Shown: positions 24,101-34,600, counted from the first letter of the stretch. The stretch: DNA of 64,000 bases from JACXTP01 sp963827905 (GCA_963827905.1 CAWHCB010000007.1:423567-487566), one strand, 5' to 3'. Program-made: numbers and translations. The notes: a model not told the origin generated them from the sequence alone.

Positions 24101-24762
24101 CCGACGGCATCACCCCCGACCTGGTCATCAACCCGCATGCTATCCCGTCTCGTATGACCGTGGCCCACGTCTTGGAGATGATAGGCGGTAAGGTCGGCTC
24201 CATGCAGGCCCGTGAGGTCGATGGTACCCCGTTCTCCGGTGAGAACGAAGAGGCCTTGCGCGAAGCCTTGATCAAAGAGGGCTTCATGCACAACGGTCGC
24301 GAGGTCATGTACGACGGCCTCACTGGTCGTAAGATCAACGCTGACATATTCGTAGGCGTGATCTACTACCAGAAGCTGCATCACATGGTGTCCGGCAAGA
24401 TGCACGTCCGTTCCCGTGGCCCGGTCCAGATTCTGACCAGGCAGCCGACCGAGGGGCGCTCGAGACAGGGCGGTCTGAGGTTCGGTGAGATGGAGCGTGA
24501 CTGCCTCATCGGCCACGGCGCGGCCATGGTCATCAAGGACCGCCTGCTGGACGAGTCCGACGGGACCTTCCAGTACGTTTGCGGTAACGATAACTGCGGC
24601 CATATGGCAATATTGGACCGGCGCGGTGCCTTGCGCTGCCCGGTCTGCGGTAACAACACCAATGTGCACCTGGTGCAGACCTCGTACGCGTTCAAGCTGC
24701 TATTAGATGAGCTGCTATCACTTGGTGTCGCTATGCGCCTTCAACTGGAGGACCTACGATGA
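21160..24762 (+). CDS. rpoB: RNA polymerase subunit B, undivided
   Basis: The second-largest polymerase subunit, 1200 residues in one chain; many euryarchaea split it into B'' and B'. Key sites: the fork/lobe region RVTSSLTRSQPHFEARDLHPTQWG, the central CEKCG..CRHCG zinc site, the active-site Lys motif LGDKFASRHGQKG and a C-terminal zinc ribbon CGNDNCGH..CPVCGN. The GTG at 21160 overlaps the rpoH stop; a TTG at 21169 has better spacing from GAGGGTGA and may be the true start. It leads into rpoA1 with a 4-base overlap. Confidence 0.97.
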   Translation: MNPLRDLVELYFKDRSIVNHHISSFNDFLPTLDNPNSRMQKIVDNLRVSAEDMDRGIIRLDPDKTDGRIIEIRVGRKRDDRGNIDQGAKPTIKVKLPENREADGSTHSLTPMEARLRNVNYLSPIFMDFTIVEDGIEKEPEKDVHLGDLPCMVKSKKCTLYKENLEEEREISDEEYWRILQQKGEDPMDPGGYFIIGGTERVLITLEDLAPNRVMVETNERYGTELEVAKVFSQKEGHRALTLVEKKRDGMLMVTVPAASGQIPLVALMKALGMESDQEIFEAIVSEERMGNIVYANIEEIQDKKIYPPNGIFTTEDAIVYLERKFATGQAKEYRVKKVESIIDRSLLPHLGDTPEDRLKKAIFLGRIARSVLELSLDTRKEDDKDHYANKRLKLAGDLMEDLFRVAFTNLMKDLKYQLERSYARKKDLRITSAIRPDLLTHRLLHALATGNWVGGRAGVSQLLDRTSNMSTISHLRRVTSSLTRSQPHFEARDLHPTQWGRLCPNETPEGQNCGLVKNAALIIDVSEGFREEDVTYLLKDLGVKEVKGQQKSGTRVYVNGDLKGVHNSALELVAEMRQRRRTGLLSHEINIRYDEEMDEVIINCDEGRLRRPLLVLNDGRTVLTRKHVEDIREGKIRWTDLIREGAIEWVDAEEEEDSFIAVEPYQVPERCEKCGIALSPLDVDWLNMGTTEKHAHLKCRHCGGILQGKLLYNKEQTHMEVDPMCILGVCAGLVPYPEHNSSPRVTMGAGMAKQSLGLSASNYRMRPDTRGHILHYPQKPMVQTKIMEFVAFNERPAGQNFVVAVLSYHGYNMEDALILNRSSVERGLGRSSFMRTYRAEERRYPGGQEDHFEIPSPDVRGARQDLAYNTLSEDGLISPETAVHGGDVLIGKTSPPRFLEEETDFLTPQKRRETSVTCRAGETGWVDSVMLTESENGSRLVKVRVRDERIPELGDKFASRHGQKGVVGLIAPCEDMPFTADGITPDLVINPHAIPSRMTVAHVLEMIGGKVGSMQAREVDGTPFSGENEEALREALIKEGFMHNGREVMYDGLTGRKINADIFVGVIYYQKLHHMVSGKMHVRSRGPVQILTRQPTEGRSRQGGLRFGEMERDCLIGHGAAMVIKDRLLDESDGTFQYVCGNDNCGHMAILDRRGALRCPVCGNNTNVHLVQTSYAFKLLLDELLSLGVAMRLQLEDLR

Positions 24763-27548
24763 TGCGCGGAGTCTCGAAGAGGATCGGGTCGATCAAGTTC
24801 GCCTGCCTATCTCCGGAGGAGATCAGGAAGATGTCGGCCACGAAGATCATCACAGCGGACACCTATGACGATGATGGATTCCCTATCGACATGGGATTGA
24901 TGGACCCCCACCTGGGCGTCATCGAACCCGGTCTGAGGTGCAAGACCTGCGGCCACAAGGTGGACGAGTGCCCGGGGCATTTCGGCAACATCGACCTGGC
25001 CATGCCTGTCATCCACGTCGGATACGTGAAGGAGATCAAGAAGCTCCTCCAGTCCACCTGCCGCTCTTGCGGACGCCTGCTGCTCACCGAGGAGCAGGCC
25101 AAGGAGTACATGGCATCCATGGACCAGGTGGAGGACCTCGGCGGGGATTCGATCGAGCTGCGCGACATGGCTAAGATAACCGCCAAGGACGCCGCCGCTC
25201 GCATGATCTGCCCCCACTGTGGCGCCGACCAGCTCAAGATCACCCTGGACAAGCCCACCACCTTCCGTGAGGATGGGCACAAGCTCACCCCAAAGGAGGT
25301 GCGCGAGCGCTTGGAGCGCATACCCGACCAGGACCTGGACCCATTGGGAATATCCCCGAAGTCCTGCCGCCCGGAATGGATGATCCTCACCGCTCTCCCC
25401 GTTCCGCCGGTGACGGTCCGCCCCTCCATCACATTGGAGTCTGGGGACAGGTCCGAGGACGACCTGACCCACAAACTGGTGGACGTGCTCAGGATCAACC
25501 AGAGGTTGCGAGAGAACCGTGACGCTGGTGCCCCCCAGCTCATCGTGGAGGACCTATGGGAGCTGTTGCAGTACCACGTCACCACCTACTTCGACAACCA
25601 GACCTCCGGTATCCCGCCTGCCAGGCACCGGTCCGGAAGGCCTTTGAAGACCCTGGTGCAGAGGTTGAAGGGAAAGGAGGGTCGATTCCGTTCCAACCTG
25701 TCCGGTAAGCGTGTAAACTTCAGCGCCCGTACCGTCATCTCACCCGATCCTGGCCTCTCCATCAACGAGGTCGGAGTACCAGAGGAGGCGGCCAGGGAAC
25801 TGACCGTCCCTGTGAACGCCACCAAGGCCAACATCGAACAGCTTAAGATCATGGTCAGGCGCGGTCCGACACCTCACATGGAGCAATACCTTCCAGGCGT
25901 CAACTACGTCATCCGTCCCGATGGGCGGAGGATCAGGGTCACCGAGAAGAACGCTGAGACCGTGGCCGAGACGCTCGAGCCCAACTTCATCGTGGAAAGA
26001 CACCTGCAGGAGGGCGACGTGGTGCTGTTCAACCGGCAACCATCGCTGCACCGCATGTCCATGATGGCCCATACCGTGCGTGTCATGCCGGGGAAGACCT
26101 TCCGTCTGAACCTATGTGTCTGCCCACCCTACAACGCCGATTTCGATGGCGACGAGATGAACCTGCACGTGCTGCAGTCCGAGGAGGCGAGGGCCGAGGC
26201 CATCATTTTGATGAAGGTCCAGGAGCACATCATGTCGCCCCGTTTCGGCGGGCCGATCATAGGGGCCATCCACGACCACATCACTGGCACGTTCCTGCTG
26301 ACCTACAAGGACACCAAGTTCGACAAGGGCCAGGCCTTGCAGATCATGGCCAAGATAAGCAACATAGAGCTACCTGAGTCCACCATCAAGGAGAAGGGCG
26401 GCAAGCAGTATTGGTCCGGGAAGCAGCTTTTCTCGCTGATATTGCCCAAGGACCTGAGGCAGACCTTCAAGTCCTCCATCTGTCAGAAGTGCAATGTGTG
26501 CAAGAAGGAGGCCTGTGAGAATGACGCCTATGTGCGCATCAAGAACGGGCAGTTGTTGTCAGGCACCATCGACGAGAGGGCCATCGGGTCCTTCAAAGGC
26601 CGCATCCTGGACAAGATCTCCCGGGACTATGGCTCTGACAAGTCCAGGGAGTTCCTGGACAACGTCACCCGGCTGGCCATCGGCGCCATCATGGTGAAGG
26701 GCTTCACCACCGGCATCGACGACGAGGACATCCCCGAGGAGGCGAAGCGCCAGATCGATGCCATGCTCACCGACTCCATCGACAAGGTGGACAGCCTGGT
26801 GGCAGCGTATCACAACGGCGAACTGGAGCAGATGCCCGGCCGCAGCATGGAGGAGACCCTGGAGGTCATGGTCATGCAGGAGCTGGGCAAGGCCCGTGAC
26901 AGCGCCGGTCAGACCGCTGGACAGCACCTTGGTATCGAGAACTCCGCGGTGCAGATGGCCCGGTCCGGTGCGCGTGGGTCCATGCTTAACCTGTCCCAGA
27001 TGGCAGGTTGCATCGGTCAGCAAGCGGTCCGTGGCGAGCGACTATCCCGTGGCTATCACAAGCGCACCCTGCCCCACTTCGAGAAGGGCAACCTCGGCGC
27101 CAAGGCGAAGGGGTTCGTCATCAACTCATACAAATCTGGGCTGACACCGACCGAGTTCTTCTTCCACTCCATGGGTGGTCGTGAGGGTCTGGTCGACACT
27201 GCCGTGCGTACCTCTAGGTCAGGTTACATGCAGCGCCGTCTCATCAATGCGCTGGAGGACCTGAAGTTGAAGCAGGACGGCACGGTGCGCAACACCGCGG
27301 ACAGCATCATCCAGTTCCAGTATGGCGAGGACGGCGTCGACCCTACCCGCTCTGTGAACAGCAAGGCCATAGACATCGACGACATCCTCTACGAGGTGCT
27401 CGGCGACGAGGCTGATCTGCTGGCCAAGGTCGAGGACAAGAAGATGGGCGGCTATGCCACCGTCGAGAAGGACCTGATGGAGACGTTCGACGAGGACGCC
27501 GAGGAGACCGCTGAGGAACCCGAGTTCGAGAGCGGAGGTGAGGAGTGA
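24759..27548 (+). CDS. rpoA1: RNA polymerase subunit A' (A1)
   Basis: The largest catalytic chain, 929 residues. The N-terminal zinc site is CKTCGHKVDECPGHFG, followed by a second Cys set (CRSCG, CPHCG). The Mg-binding loop NADFDGDEMNLH places D461, D463 and D465 at the active site, and SGKRVNFSARTVISPDP is the conserved rudder/switch region. The C-terminus is acidic. It overlaps rpoA2 by 4 bases, so the subunits are cotranslated. Confidence 0.98.
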   Translation: MMRGVSKRIGSIKFACLSPEEIRKMSATKIITADTYDDDGFPIDMGLMDPHLGVIEPGLRCKTCGHKVDECPGHFGNIDLAMPVIHVGYVKEIKKLLQSTCRSCGRLLLTEEQAKEYMASMDQVEDLGGDSIELRDMAKITAKDAAARMICPHCGADQLKITLDKPTTFREDGHKLTPKEVRERLERIPDQDLDPLGISPKSCRPEWMILTALPVPPVTVRPSITLESGDRSEDDLTHKLVDVLRINQRLRENRDAGAPQLIVEDLWELLQYHVTTYFDNQTSGIPPARHRSGRPLKTLVQRLKGKEGRFRSNLSGKRVNFSARTVISPDPGLSINEVGVPEEAARELTVPVNATKANIEQLKIMVRRGPTPHMEQYLPGVNYVIRPDGRRIRVTEKNAETVAETLEPNFIVERHLQEGDVVLFNRQPSLHRMSMMAHTVRVMPGKTFRLNLCVCPPYNADFDGDEMNLHVLQSEEARAEAIILMKVQEHIMSPRFGGPIIGAIHDHITGTFLLTYKDTKFDKGQALQIMAKISNIELPESTIKEKGGKQYWSGKQLFSLILPKDLRQTFKSSICQKCNVCKKEACENDAYVRIKNGQLLSGTIDERAIGSFKGRILDKISRDYGSDKSREFLDNVTRLAIGAIMVKGFTTGIDDEDIPEEAKRQIDAMLTDSIDKVDSLVAAYHNGELEQMPGRSMEETLEVMVMQELGKARDSAGQTAGQHLGIENSAVQMARSGARGSMLNLSQMAGCIGQQAVRGERLSRGYHKRTLPHFEKGNLGAKAKGFVINSYKSGLTPTEFFFHSMGGREGLVDTAVRTSRSGYMQRRLINALEDLKLKQDGTVRNTADSIIQFQYGEDGVDPTRSVNSKAIDIDDILYEVLGDEADLLAKVEDKKMGGYATVEKDLMETFDEDAEETAEEPEFESGGEE

Positions 27549-29016
27549 TGGCTAAGAAGGACACCGCCAACGCCTTGCGCCGCAAGGGCATATCCGATCC
27601 GGCCATAGAGAAGCTCATCCAGGTCTTCAACAACCAGGACGAGGTCAAGGCCGCCACCAAGGAACAACTGCAGAACGCCGGTCTGGACGAGGGGCAGATG
27701 GAGGAGGTCTCCGCCGCCTTCGCCCCCAAGCGTTCCGTCAAGAAGCCTACCGCCACGAAGAAGGTGGGCGGCAAGAAGGTCGAGGTCGAGGAGCGGCCCA
27801 AGTTGATCTTCAAGATGCCCGAGGACAAGTTGAAGTCGCCCACCGACTACGAGCTCAAGCTGACCAAGATGTCGGAGGACATGAAGATCCCCATGCCAAG
27901 GAAGGTCATCAACACCATTGCCAGCCGCATCGAGGGCATCTCGGTCAACGACGCCGCCATCAAGAAGATCCTGAAGCGCTCCCACGAGCGATATATGGAG
28001 CATTGCATGGACCCGAACGAGTCCGCCGGCATCATCGCCGCCCAAAGCATCGGCGAGCCAGGCACTCAGATGACCATGCGTACCTTCCACTACGCCGGTG
28101 TGGCTGAGATCAACGTCACATTAGGGCTGCCGCGTCTCATCGAGATCGTGGACGCCAGGCGCGTGCCTTCCACCCCCATGATGCACGTCCATCTGGTGGA
28201 CGAGATCAAGAGGGACCGGGAGAAGGTCAAGAAGGTGGCGGGCGAGATCGAGATCACGGCCATCAGCGACGTGGCGGACATCCGGGCCGACATCACCAAC
28301 ATGCGCGTGGTGGTGGACCTGGACACCCACAAGATGGACCAGAAGGAGCTCAGGCCAGAGGACATCATGAAACGCCTGGTCAAGCTGCGCGGTCTGAAGG
28401 GAGCGGTGCTGGAGGACGAGACGCACATAGTCATCCAATCAGAGGACTGGTCCTTCAAGAAGTTGCAGTCCATACTCGATCTGGTCAAGGATGCCAAGAT
28501 CAAGGGCGTGGAGGGCATCAAGCGTGCCATCATCAAGTGGGAGGACCGCAGCGAGGAGTTCGTCATCTACACCGAGGGTTCCAACCTGCAAGAGGTCCTC
28601 GAGATGTCAGCGATAGACAAGCGGCGCACCCGCACCAACTCCATCCAGGAGGTCTACGAGGTGCTCGGGGTCGAGGCGGCGCGCCAGGTCATCGTGGACG
28701 AGGCGTCCGTACCCTGGACGAACAGGGTCTGACCGTTGACATAAGACACATCATGCTCGTGGCCGACCTGATGACCGCTGACGGAGACGTCAAGGCCATC
28801 GGCAGGCACGGAATATCTGGACGCAAATCGAGCGTCCTGGCCAGGGCGGCCTTCGAGATCACCGCGGCCCATCTGCTGCATGCGGCGCTGGTGGGAGAAG
28901 AGGACCATCTGGACGGGGTTGCAGAAAACATTATAGTAGGGCAGCCGGTTACGCTCGGTACCGGGGCTGTCAATTTGGTATATTCCCCAATAAGGAGGGG
29001 GCAGAACAATGGTTGA
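27545..29016 (+). CDS. rpoA2: RNA polymerase subunit A'' (A2), one-base frameshift near the C-terminus
   Basis: A'' completes the largest subunit, supplying the trigger-loop and jaw parts. It has ESAGIIAAQSIGEPGTQMTMRTFHYAGVAE, the bridge-helix/trigger region, and a C-terminal MLVADLMTADGDVKAIGRHGISG segment. The latter lies in another frame; the shift is at about 28704, where GCGTCC should read GCGGTCC. The first 85 residues form an extra N-terminal region with a KRSVKKPTATKK stretch. The corrected chain is about 490 residues, normal for the family apart from the extension. Its end overlaps rpl30e. Confidence 0.94.
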
Positions 29017-29287
29017 TATCGGAAGAGCATTGAAGACCGCGATCGCCACTGGCAAAGTGGTGTTCGGGGAGCAGCAAGCCTTGAAAGCGGTTACGAAGGG
29101 AGAGGCGAAGCTTGTGATCGTCTCGAAGAACTGCCCGAACGAATTCCTAATGTCCAAGGAGCACAGCGTCCCGGTGCACGTCTACGAGGGCACCAACATG
29201 GAGCTGGGAGCCTTGGCTGGGAAGCCGTTCTCGGTCTCGGCCATCGCCGTGATCGATAAGGGCACTTCCAACATCCTTTCGCTGTGA
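29009..29287 (+). CDS. rpl30e: 50S ribosomal protein L30e
   Basis: A 92-residue RNA-binding ribosomal protein of the L7Ae/L30e fold: GKVVFGEQQALKAVTKGEAKLVIVS is the signature N-terminal half and FSVSAIAVIDKGTSNIL the C-terminal strand. It sits between rpoA2 and nusA, its conserved archaeal place. Confidence 0.95.
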   Translation: MVDIGRALKTAIATGKVVFGEQQALKAVTKGEAKLVIVSKNCPNEFLMSKEHSVPVHVYEGTNMELGALAGKPFSVSAIAVIDKGTSNILSL

Positions 29288-29291
29288 TAAC

Positions 29292-29717
29292 ATGGATGAG
29301 ATCAAGTTCACCGAGGACACGCTCCGCTACATCAGCCTCTTCGAGACGCTGACCCGCACCCGCGTGAAGGATTGCATGGAGACAGAGGACAAACTGGTCT
29401 TCGTCGTCGAACCTGGCCAGGCCAACCGTGCTGTCGGAAAGGGTGGCGAGAACGTGATCAACTTGAAGAACCACACCGGAAAGAACATCCAGGTCATCGA
29501 ATACTCCGACGACCCCGAGACGTTCATCCGCAACGTGTTCTACAATTACAACGTGCAGAGCGTTGTCATCGAGAACCGGGGCACCATCGTCCATGCCACA
29601 GTGACCGTTGACCCCAAGGTCAAGGGACGGGCAATCGGCAAGAACGGGCGCAACCTCAAGATCGCCCGGGACATCGTTAACCGGCACCACAACGTGCAGA
29701 GCATCAACGTGGCCTGA
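29292..29717 (+). CDS. nusA: NusA-like KH-domain transcription factor
   Basis: The archaeal NusA homologue is just two KH RNA-binding domains, here in 141 residues. KH motifs are seen at AVGKGGENVINLK and KVKGRAIGKNGRNLKIARDI. It is the last gene of the polymerase operon in this window. In many archaea rps12 and rps7 follow; here a convergent radical SAM gene follows after 18 bases, so that continuation is absent. Confidence 0.95.
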   Translation: MDEIKFTEDTLRYISLFETLTRTRVKDCMETEDKLVFVVEPGQANRAVGKGGENVINLKNHTGKNIQVIEYSDDPETFIRNVFYNYNVQSVVIENRGTIVHATVTVDPKVKGRAIGKNGRNLKIARDIVNRHHNVQSINVA

Positions 29718-29735
29718 ACGGGCCCCATTTAATCC

Positions 29736-30815
29736 TTATTTTACTTTCCTACGATTCAGCGGAGCCCTTTCCACTTCCAGACGGTCAGCGGTGGGGTACT
29801 CCTCCACCAGATAGCAGGGGTAAGGGACCTTGTCGGCCAAACCCTCCAGGGCCCAGGCCGCCACTTCCACCCTCGAGCGCTCCAAGTCGACCCGCATAAG
29901 GTTGTCTGGCACCCCATGCACCTCACGGAGCAGCGCCATGGCCTCCTGGTAGCGATCTGTCTCGATCACTCCCTTGTAGATCATCCCTTCCTCCGTGACC
30001 AGGTCCAGGGGGGTGGCGACGCTGCGCGCCCTCCTCAGGATGCGGTTGCGCAGCTGCACCCGGTCCTTGAAGCTGGAGGAACAATAGTGGATCGGGACGC
30101 CCAGGTCGCTGTACCTGATCATGGCCAGTGCTAGCTCCTCGCTGTCCAGGACCGCGCTGGACAGGTCGTCCTTCACCTCGAAGCCCTTGGCGCGGAGACT
30201 TTCCGCATTGGTCTCCGAGAACTCCAGTTCGTTCAGGTTGACGAAGTCCAGGGAGATCCGGTCGGCATATTGCGCCAAACGGAACAACCTCTCATCCTCC
30301 CCAGGTATCGCTGGCACCTCCAATCCGACATGTATGTCAAGGTCCGAGATCGCTTCCTCGATGCCCAGCTCCTCTGGCCTATGCCAGTCGGAGACCATCG
30401 GATGGAGGCGTAGCTCGTCCAAGCCGGCCCGCTCCAATTCCTCGAACAATCCCTTGTCGATGGTGGAGGTATAGAGATGGACATGATGGGCGCCGCCGAA
30501 CCTCGATTTGAGGAGCCGGATGTAGCGAACGGTGCGGTCAGGGACGCAAAGAGGGTCGCCGCCAGTGATCCCCGTGCCGGTCGCTCGGATGAGCTCAGCC
30601 TCCCTCAGGACCTCCTCCTCGGAGAAAGCGCGTAGCTCGTTGGCATACAGGACGTCCTTTCCCTTCTTGTGGCTTGAAAGTGGACAATAATAGCAGGACT
30701 CATTGCACTTGCCAGTGATCAAAAGCACCATCTTCGACCCTCGGCGGCAGTGCCTGCAGCCCATTGGCAGCCTGCCGCAGTACTCCGAACCGGCCCCGAA
30801 GCGGTGCACATGCAT
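29736..30815 (-). CDS. radical SAM protein (COG2108-like, related to pyruvate formate-lyase activases)
   Basis: The radical SAM cluster motif is CNESCYYC, followed by GTGITGGDPL (SAM-binding GGE-like) and YTSTIDKGLFEELERAG. An unusual Cys group, YCGRLPMGCRHCRRG, precedes it and may hold another metal. The C-terminal third is Glu/Leu-rich with GMIYKGVIETDRYQEA. I start at the ATG at 30815, about 25 bases after a TTTATA box, as a leaderless mRNA; a longer TTG frame reaches 30863. These features fit COG2108, whose substrate is not known. The gene is divergent from pyrF. Confidence 0.78.
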   Translation of the reverse strand: MHVHRFGAGSEYCGRLPMGCRHCRRGSKMVLLITGKCNESCYYCPLSSHKKGKDVLYANELRAFSEEEVLREAELIRATGTGITGGDPLCVPDRTVRYIRLLKSRFGGAHHVHLYTSTIDKGLFEELERAGLDELRLHPMVSDWHRPEELGIEEAISDLDIHVGLEVPAIPGEDERLFRLAQYADRISLDFVNLNELEFSETNAESLRAKGFEVKDDLSSAVLDSEELALAMIRYSDLGVPIHYCSSSFKDRVQLRNRILRRARSVATPLDLVTEEGMIYKGVIETDRYQEAMALLREVHGVPDNLMRVDLERSRVEVAAWALEGLADKVPYPCYLVEEYPTADRLEVERAPLNRRKVK

Positions 30816-30901
30816 GAGCCTCGATGGGTCTAGGGTTCGTATAAACCGTTCGTTCGAAAACAATACCTACCCCTTCGTGGATAGCGACGCGAGGCGATGC
30901 G

Positions 30902-31555
30902 ATGAGGACCGATACCCGGGTGGTGCTAGCGCTGGACGAGACCGATGGGGCGAAGGCCATGGCGGTGGCCCAGGCCGTGGAGGGTTTGGTGGACGCTATC
31001 AAGATCAACTGGCCCCTGGTGCTCTCCACCTCTCCTCAAACCATTACCGAGCTGGCAGAGCTGGCCGACGTCATCTGCGACTTCAAGATCGCCGACATAC
31101 CGAACACCAATCGGCTCATCGTGGAGCAGGCGGTGCGACTGGGCGCCTCTGGCGTCATCGTGCATGGTTTCACCGGCAGCGACAGCGTCAAGGCCGCCGT
31201 CGAGGCCGCCAAAGGACGGGACGTGTACGTGGTCACGGAGATGAGCCACCCCGGGGGGGTTGAGTTCACCGCGCCCAACGCGGACCAACTGGCCAACCTG
31301 GCCGTCCGTTGCGGCGCCAGCGGCATCATCGCCCCGGCCACCCGGCCAGAGCGGATCAGGCACCTCAGGCAGATAATTGGGGACCTGCGCATCCTCTCCC
31401 CGGGCGTTGGGGCGCAAGGGGGGAAGGCCTCGGACGCCATTCGCATGGGGGCGGACCATGTCATAGTGGGAAGGGCGATTTACGGGGCCTCTGACCCGAG
31501 GGCGGCAGCACGTCGCGTGGTGGAAGAGGTCCGGGGCGTCCTACGCCAAGAGTAG
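30902..31555 (+). CDS. pyrF: orotidine 5'-phosphate decarboxylase
   Basis: This TIM-barrel enzyme makes UMP. VLALDETD at the N-terminus and the catalytic DFKIADIPNTN (Asp-Lys-x-x-Asp) are intact. The phosphate-gripping VTEMSHPGG, LSPGVGAQGG and HVIVGRAIYGA segments follow. A relative, hexulose-6-phosphate synthase, lacks the exact KxADIPNT pattern. The length (217 residues) is standard. Confidence 0.95.
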   Translation: MRTDTRVVLALDETDGAKAMAVAQAVEGLVDAIKINWPLVLSTSPQTITELAELADVICDFKIADIPNTNRLIVEQAVRLGASGVIVHGFTGSDSVKAAVEAAKGRDVYVVTEMSHPGGVEFTAPNADQLANLAVRCGASGIIAPATRPERIRHLRQIIGDLRILSPGVGAQGGKASDAIRMGADHVIVGRAIYGASDPRAAARRVVEEVRGVLRQE

Positions 31556-31624
31556 GCGTCGGCATGCAGGTGGCGAACCTGACAATCCAGACAGCCAGCC
31601 TGTAAAGATTTCAGGTCGACAATG

Positions 31625-31632
31625 TATTTATA
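31625..31632 (+). promoter_or_regulatory. TATA box of aglB
   Basis: TATTTATA lies 54 bases before the ATG. AAGGGAG (31664-31670) is a good ribosome-binding site. Confidence 0.5.
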
Positions 31633-31678
31633 GCAGCTTTAGCATCAGAAGCCAAGATTTTCGCAAGGGAGTATTTAG

Positions 31679-34600
31679 ATGGCAGTCAAGGAGGATGGGT
31701 CAGATAGCCTGCCCGAGAAGAAGGGCAATTTCTCTCTAGGCCAGATATCTGCGGCCTTCGGCAAGAAGGACAAGGATGTCTCATCGGAGAGGAAGGGTGG
31801 CTCTGAAGGCCCGACCAAGGCCAAGGAGGGGGTTTCCACGAAAGGTCTCGGCGATAAGCTGAAAGATTCGTGGATTGCCAGGAACTGGCAGACAACTCTC
31901 ATCCTTGTCATGATCTTGGGGTTGGCCTTCTTCATCCGGGTGTACTTCGCGTATCCCCTGTCGGTTGACAACGGCTTCCTGGTCTCTGGGGGCTCGGACT
32001 CGTATTACCACATGAGGGTGATAGACCACGTGGTGGAAACGGGCAAGCACCTGGTCATCGATGACATGCTCAACTATCCCTTTGACATGCGCAATGCCAG
32101 ACCTCCACTTTATGATTGGTCGGTCGCTGTTTCAGGCATGACCCTTAACGGTCTAGGTATGCCACAGGATGATGCGGTAGGTTACTCCCTGGTCTTCTCC
32201 ACCGCTTTCTGGGGCATGATGACCGTCATACCGGTGTTCCTGATCGCCAACGCAGCCTTCGGGCGCAAAGCGGCCTTCATAGCGGCCTTCTTCTTCGCAT
32301 TCATGCCCGGCCACATCGAGAGGAGCATCTTCTCCAACGCCGACCACGATGCCATGGTCCTCTTCTTCGTGGTGTTCGCGTTCTACTTCTTCCTCAGGGC
32401 GCTGCAGACCATCAAAGGGTCCAACTGGGTGTCTAAATGGAACGATGTCAAGGCCATACGTAGCGGCGGTCGGTCATTCATCAATTCCAATGCCCTGCCT
32501 TTGGTGTACGCGGCACTAGCCGGCGTCTGCATCTCAGCGGTGGCCATGATCTGGACCGGTTACACGTACCTCCTCATCATCGCGCTGGTATACCTGATGG
32601 TGCAGCTGCTGGTGGACCGTTTCCGAAATGCCGATTCCACCGGTGTGGTGGCCAGTTTCACGGTCATGTGGGGGGTGGCCTTCGCCATCATGGCACCGGT
32701 CTACTACCTCATGAACTACTGGGCGGTATGGTTCGATGTGCCATTCTACCTCTTCGTCATCGGCGTGGTGGTAGGTCTGGTGTTTATGTTCACCAGGGAC
32801 CTGCCTTGGACCATCGTGCTCCCCGCCATGGCGGTCGCAGCCATCGTTGGCCTGTTCGCGCTGTCCTATGTCGCTCCAGCCCTGTTCAACGCCGTGGTGT
32901 CCGGACAAGGATACCTGGTCAAGAGCAAGCTCTACGCCACCATATCGGAGGCGCAACCTCCGAGCATCTCGAACTTCATCATGTCCTTCGGGGCGGTGAC
33001 GTTCTGGTTGGCCTTGGTAGGCCTGGTGTATGCGGCGGTCAAGATCCCGAAGACCACCGGTCCCTACCTGGTGTTCCTGGTGGTCTGGGCCGCCACCTCC
33101 ATCTATATGGCATCCTCCGCGGCCCGTTTCCTGTTCAACGCCGCTCCAGTGTTCGCCGTGTTGGGCGGGTGGGTGTTGGCCATGGTCATAGACCGGGTCG
33201 ACTTCCGGGGATACTTCCATGAACTGTCTCTGAACCTCAACAACCCAAAGGCCTTCCTGCGCAAACTGGCCAACTTCCAGGTGGTCCTGGTCGTGGTCCT
33301 GGTCGCCATAACCGTGATGCTACCGAACGTTTGGACGGCCTTCGACGCCTCCATACCTTCCCAGGACAAGCCGGAGTACGACAAGCAGATCTACGAGGCG
33401 CTCCCCGAATTCTTGCATCCCGATGACTTCGACTATGACCGGATCAACGGTTCCTACTGGTACTTGGGCGGTTTCACTTACAGCATGCCACTGCCAGAGA
33501 CTTATTGGCCTACCGCTTGGCGTTGGTATGCGGAGCAAGACACGCAACTTCCCCCTGAGGAAAGACCAGCCTTCCTTTCCTGGTGGGACTATGGTTTCGA
33601 AGCGGTCCAGGAGGGTGAGCACCCAACAGTGGCCGACAACTTCCAGAACGCCTATCAGTATGCGGGCTCGTTCATCACATCCCAAAATGAGACCCAGTCC
33701 GTGGCCATGTTCATCACTCGCAACTCCGAGAAGATGATCGCGGACGAAGAGTCCGGCGAGGCGAACTACACCGCCTTCTGGGCCGCTATGACGGCGGCCG
33801 GGGTCAACATGACCTGGTTCTTCGATGTGATGGAGAACCCGGGCGATTACAAGGATTACGTGCTGGACCACCCCGAGATATTTGGTCCCTATGACCCGAA
33901 GATAAGCGACGCCAACACCAAGTACGCCATGGCATCGTACGTCCTATCCTTCGTCGGCATGGAGAAACTGGTGGACATCTACCACCAGCAGAGGGATGTC
34001 ACTGGATACGATATCGGTTACTTCGCCATCGACGGGCGTCTCTTCCCGTTCACCGCCACCAGCTACAACATCTTCTACGCCCCGGCCACCCTGGCCGACA
34101 GGCGGGTCGACTCGGGCAACATACCCATCGACTTCTATGAGATCAAGGCGGTGGACCAGTTCGGAAACCAATACAATCCTAGCGAGGTGCCTGAGGGAAC
34201 GGTGATCGTGGACTATGCCATCATCTACAAGGACATGTTCTACGACTGCATGCTCTACCGTGCCTTCATGGGCTATGGCCCAGAGGACGTAGGCAAGACC
34301 ACCCAAGGCATACCCAGGGGTATCTGGCAGCTTGGCCAGTCTCCCGTCCATGCAGGCCTGGAACCTGACCCACTACCGCGTGGTGTACCGCACGGCCTAC
34401 TTCAACCCCTTCCCTGAGAACGAGACCGCCTTCCATGCCGATGCTTGGCGCGCCATCAGCTACGAGCAGGGCCTGGAGTACCAGGAGCTCATCGACAACG
34501 GGAACATGACCGGCACAGTTGACATGTCCACCGTCGCGCTCTCTCAGGGCGTGGTCTTCATCCAGTACTATGACGGGGTCATCGTGCGCGGCTATGTCCG

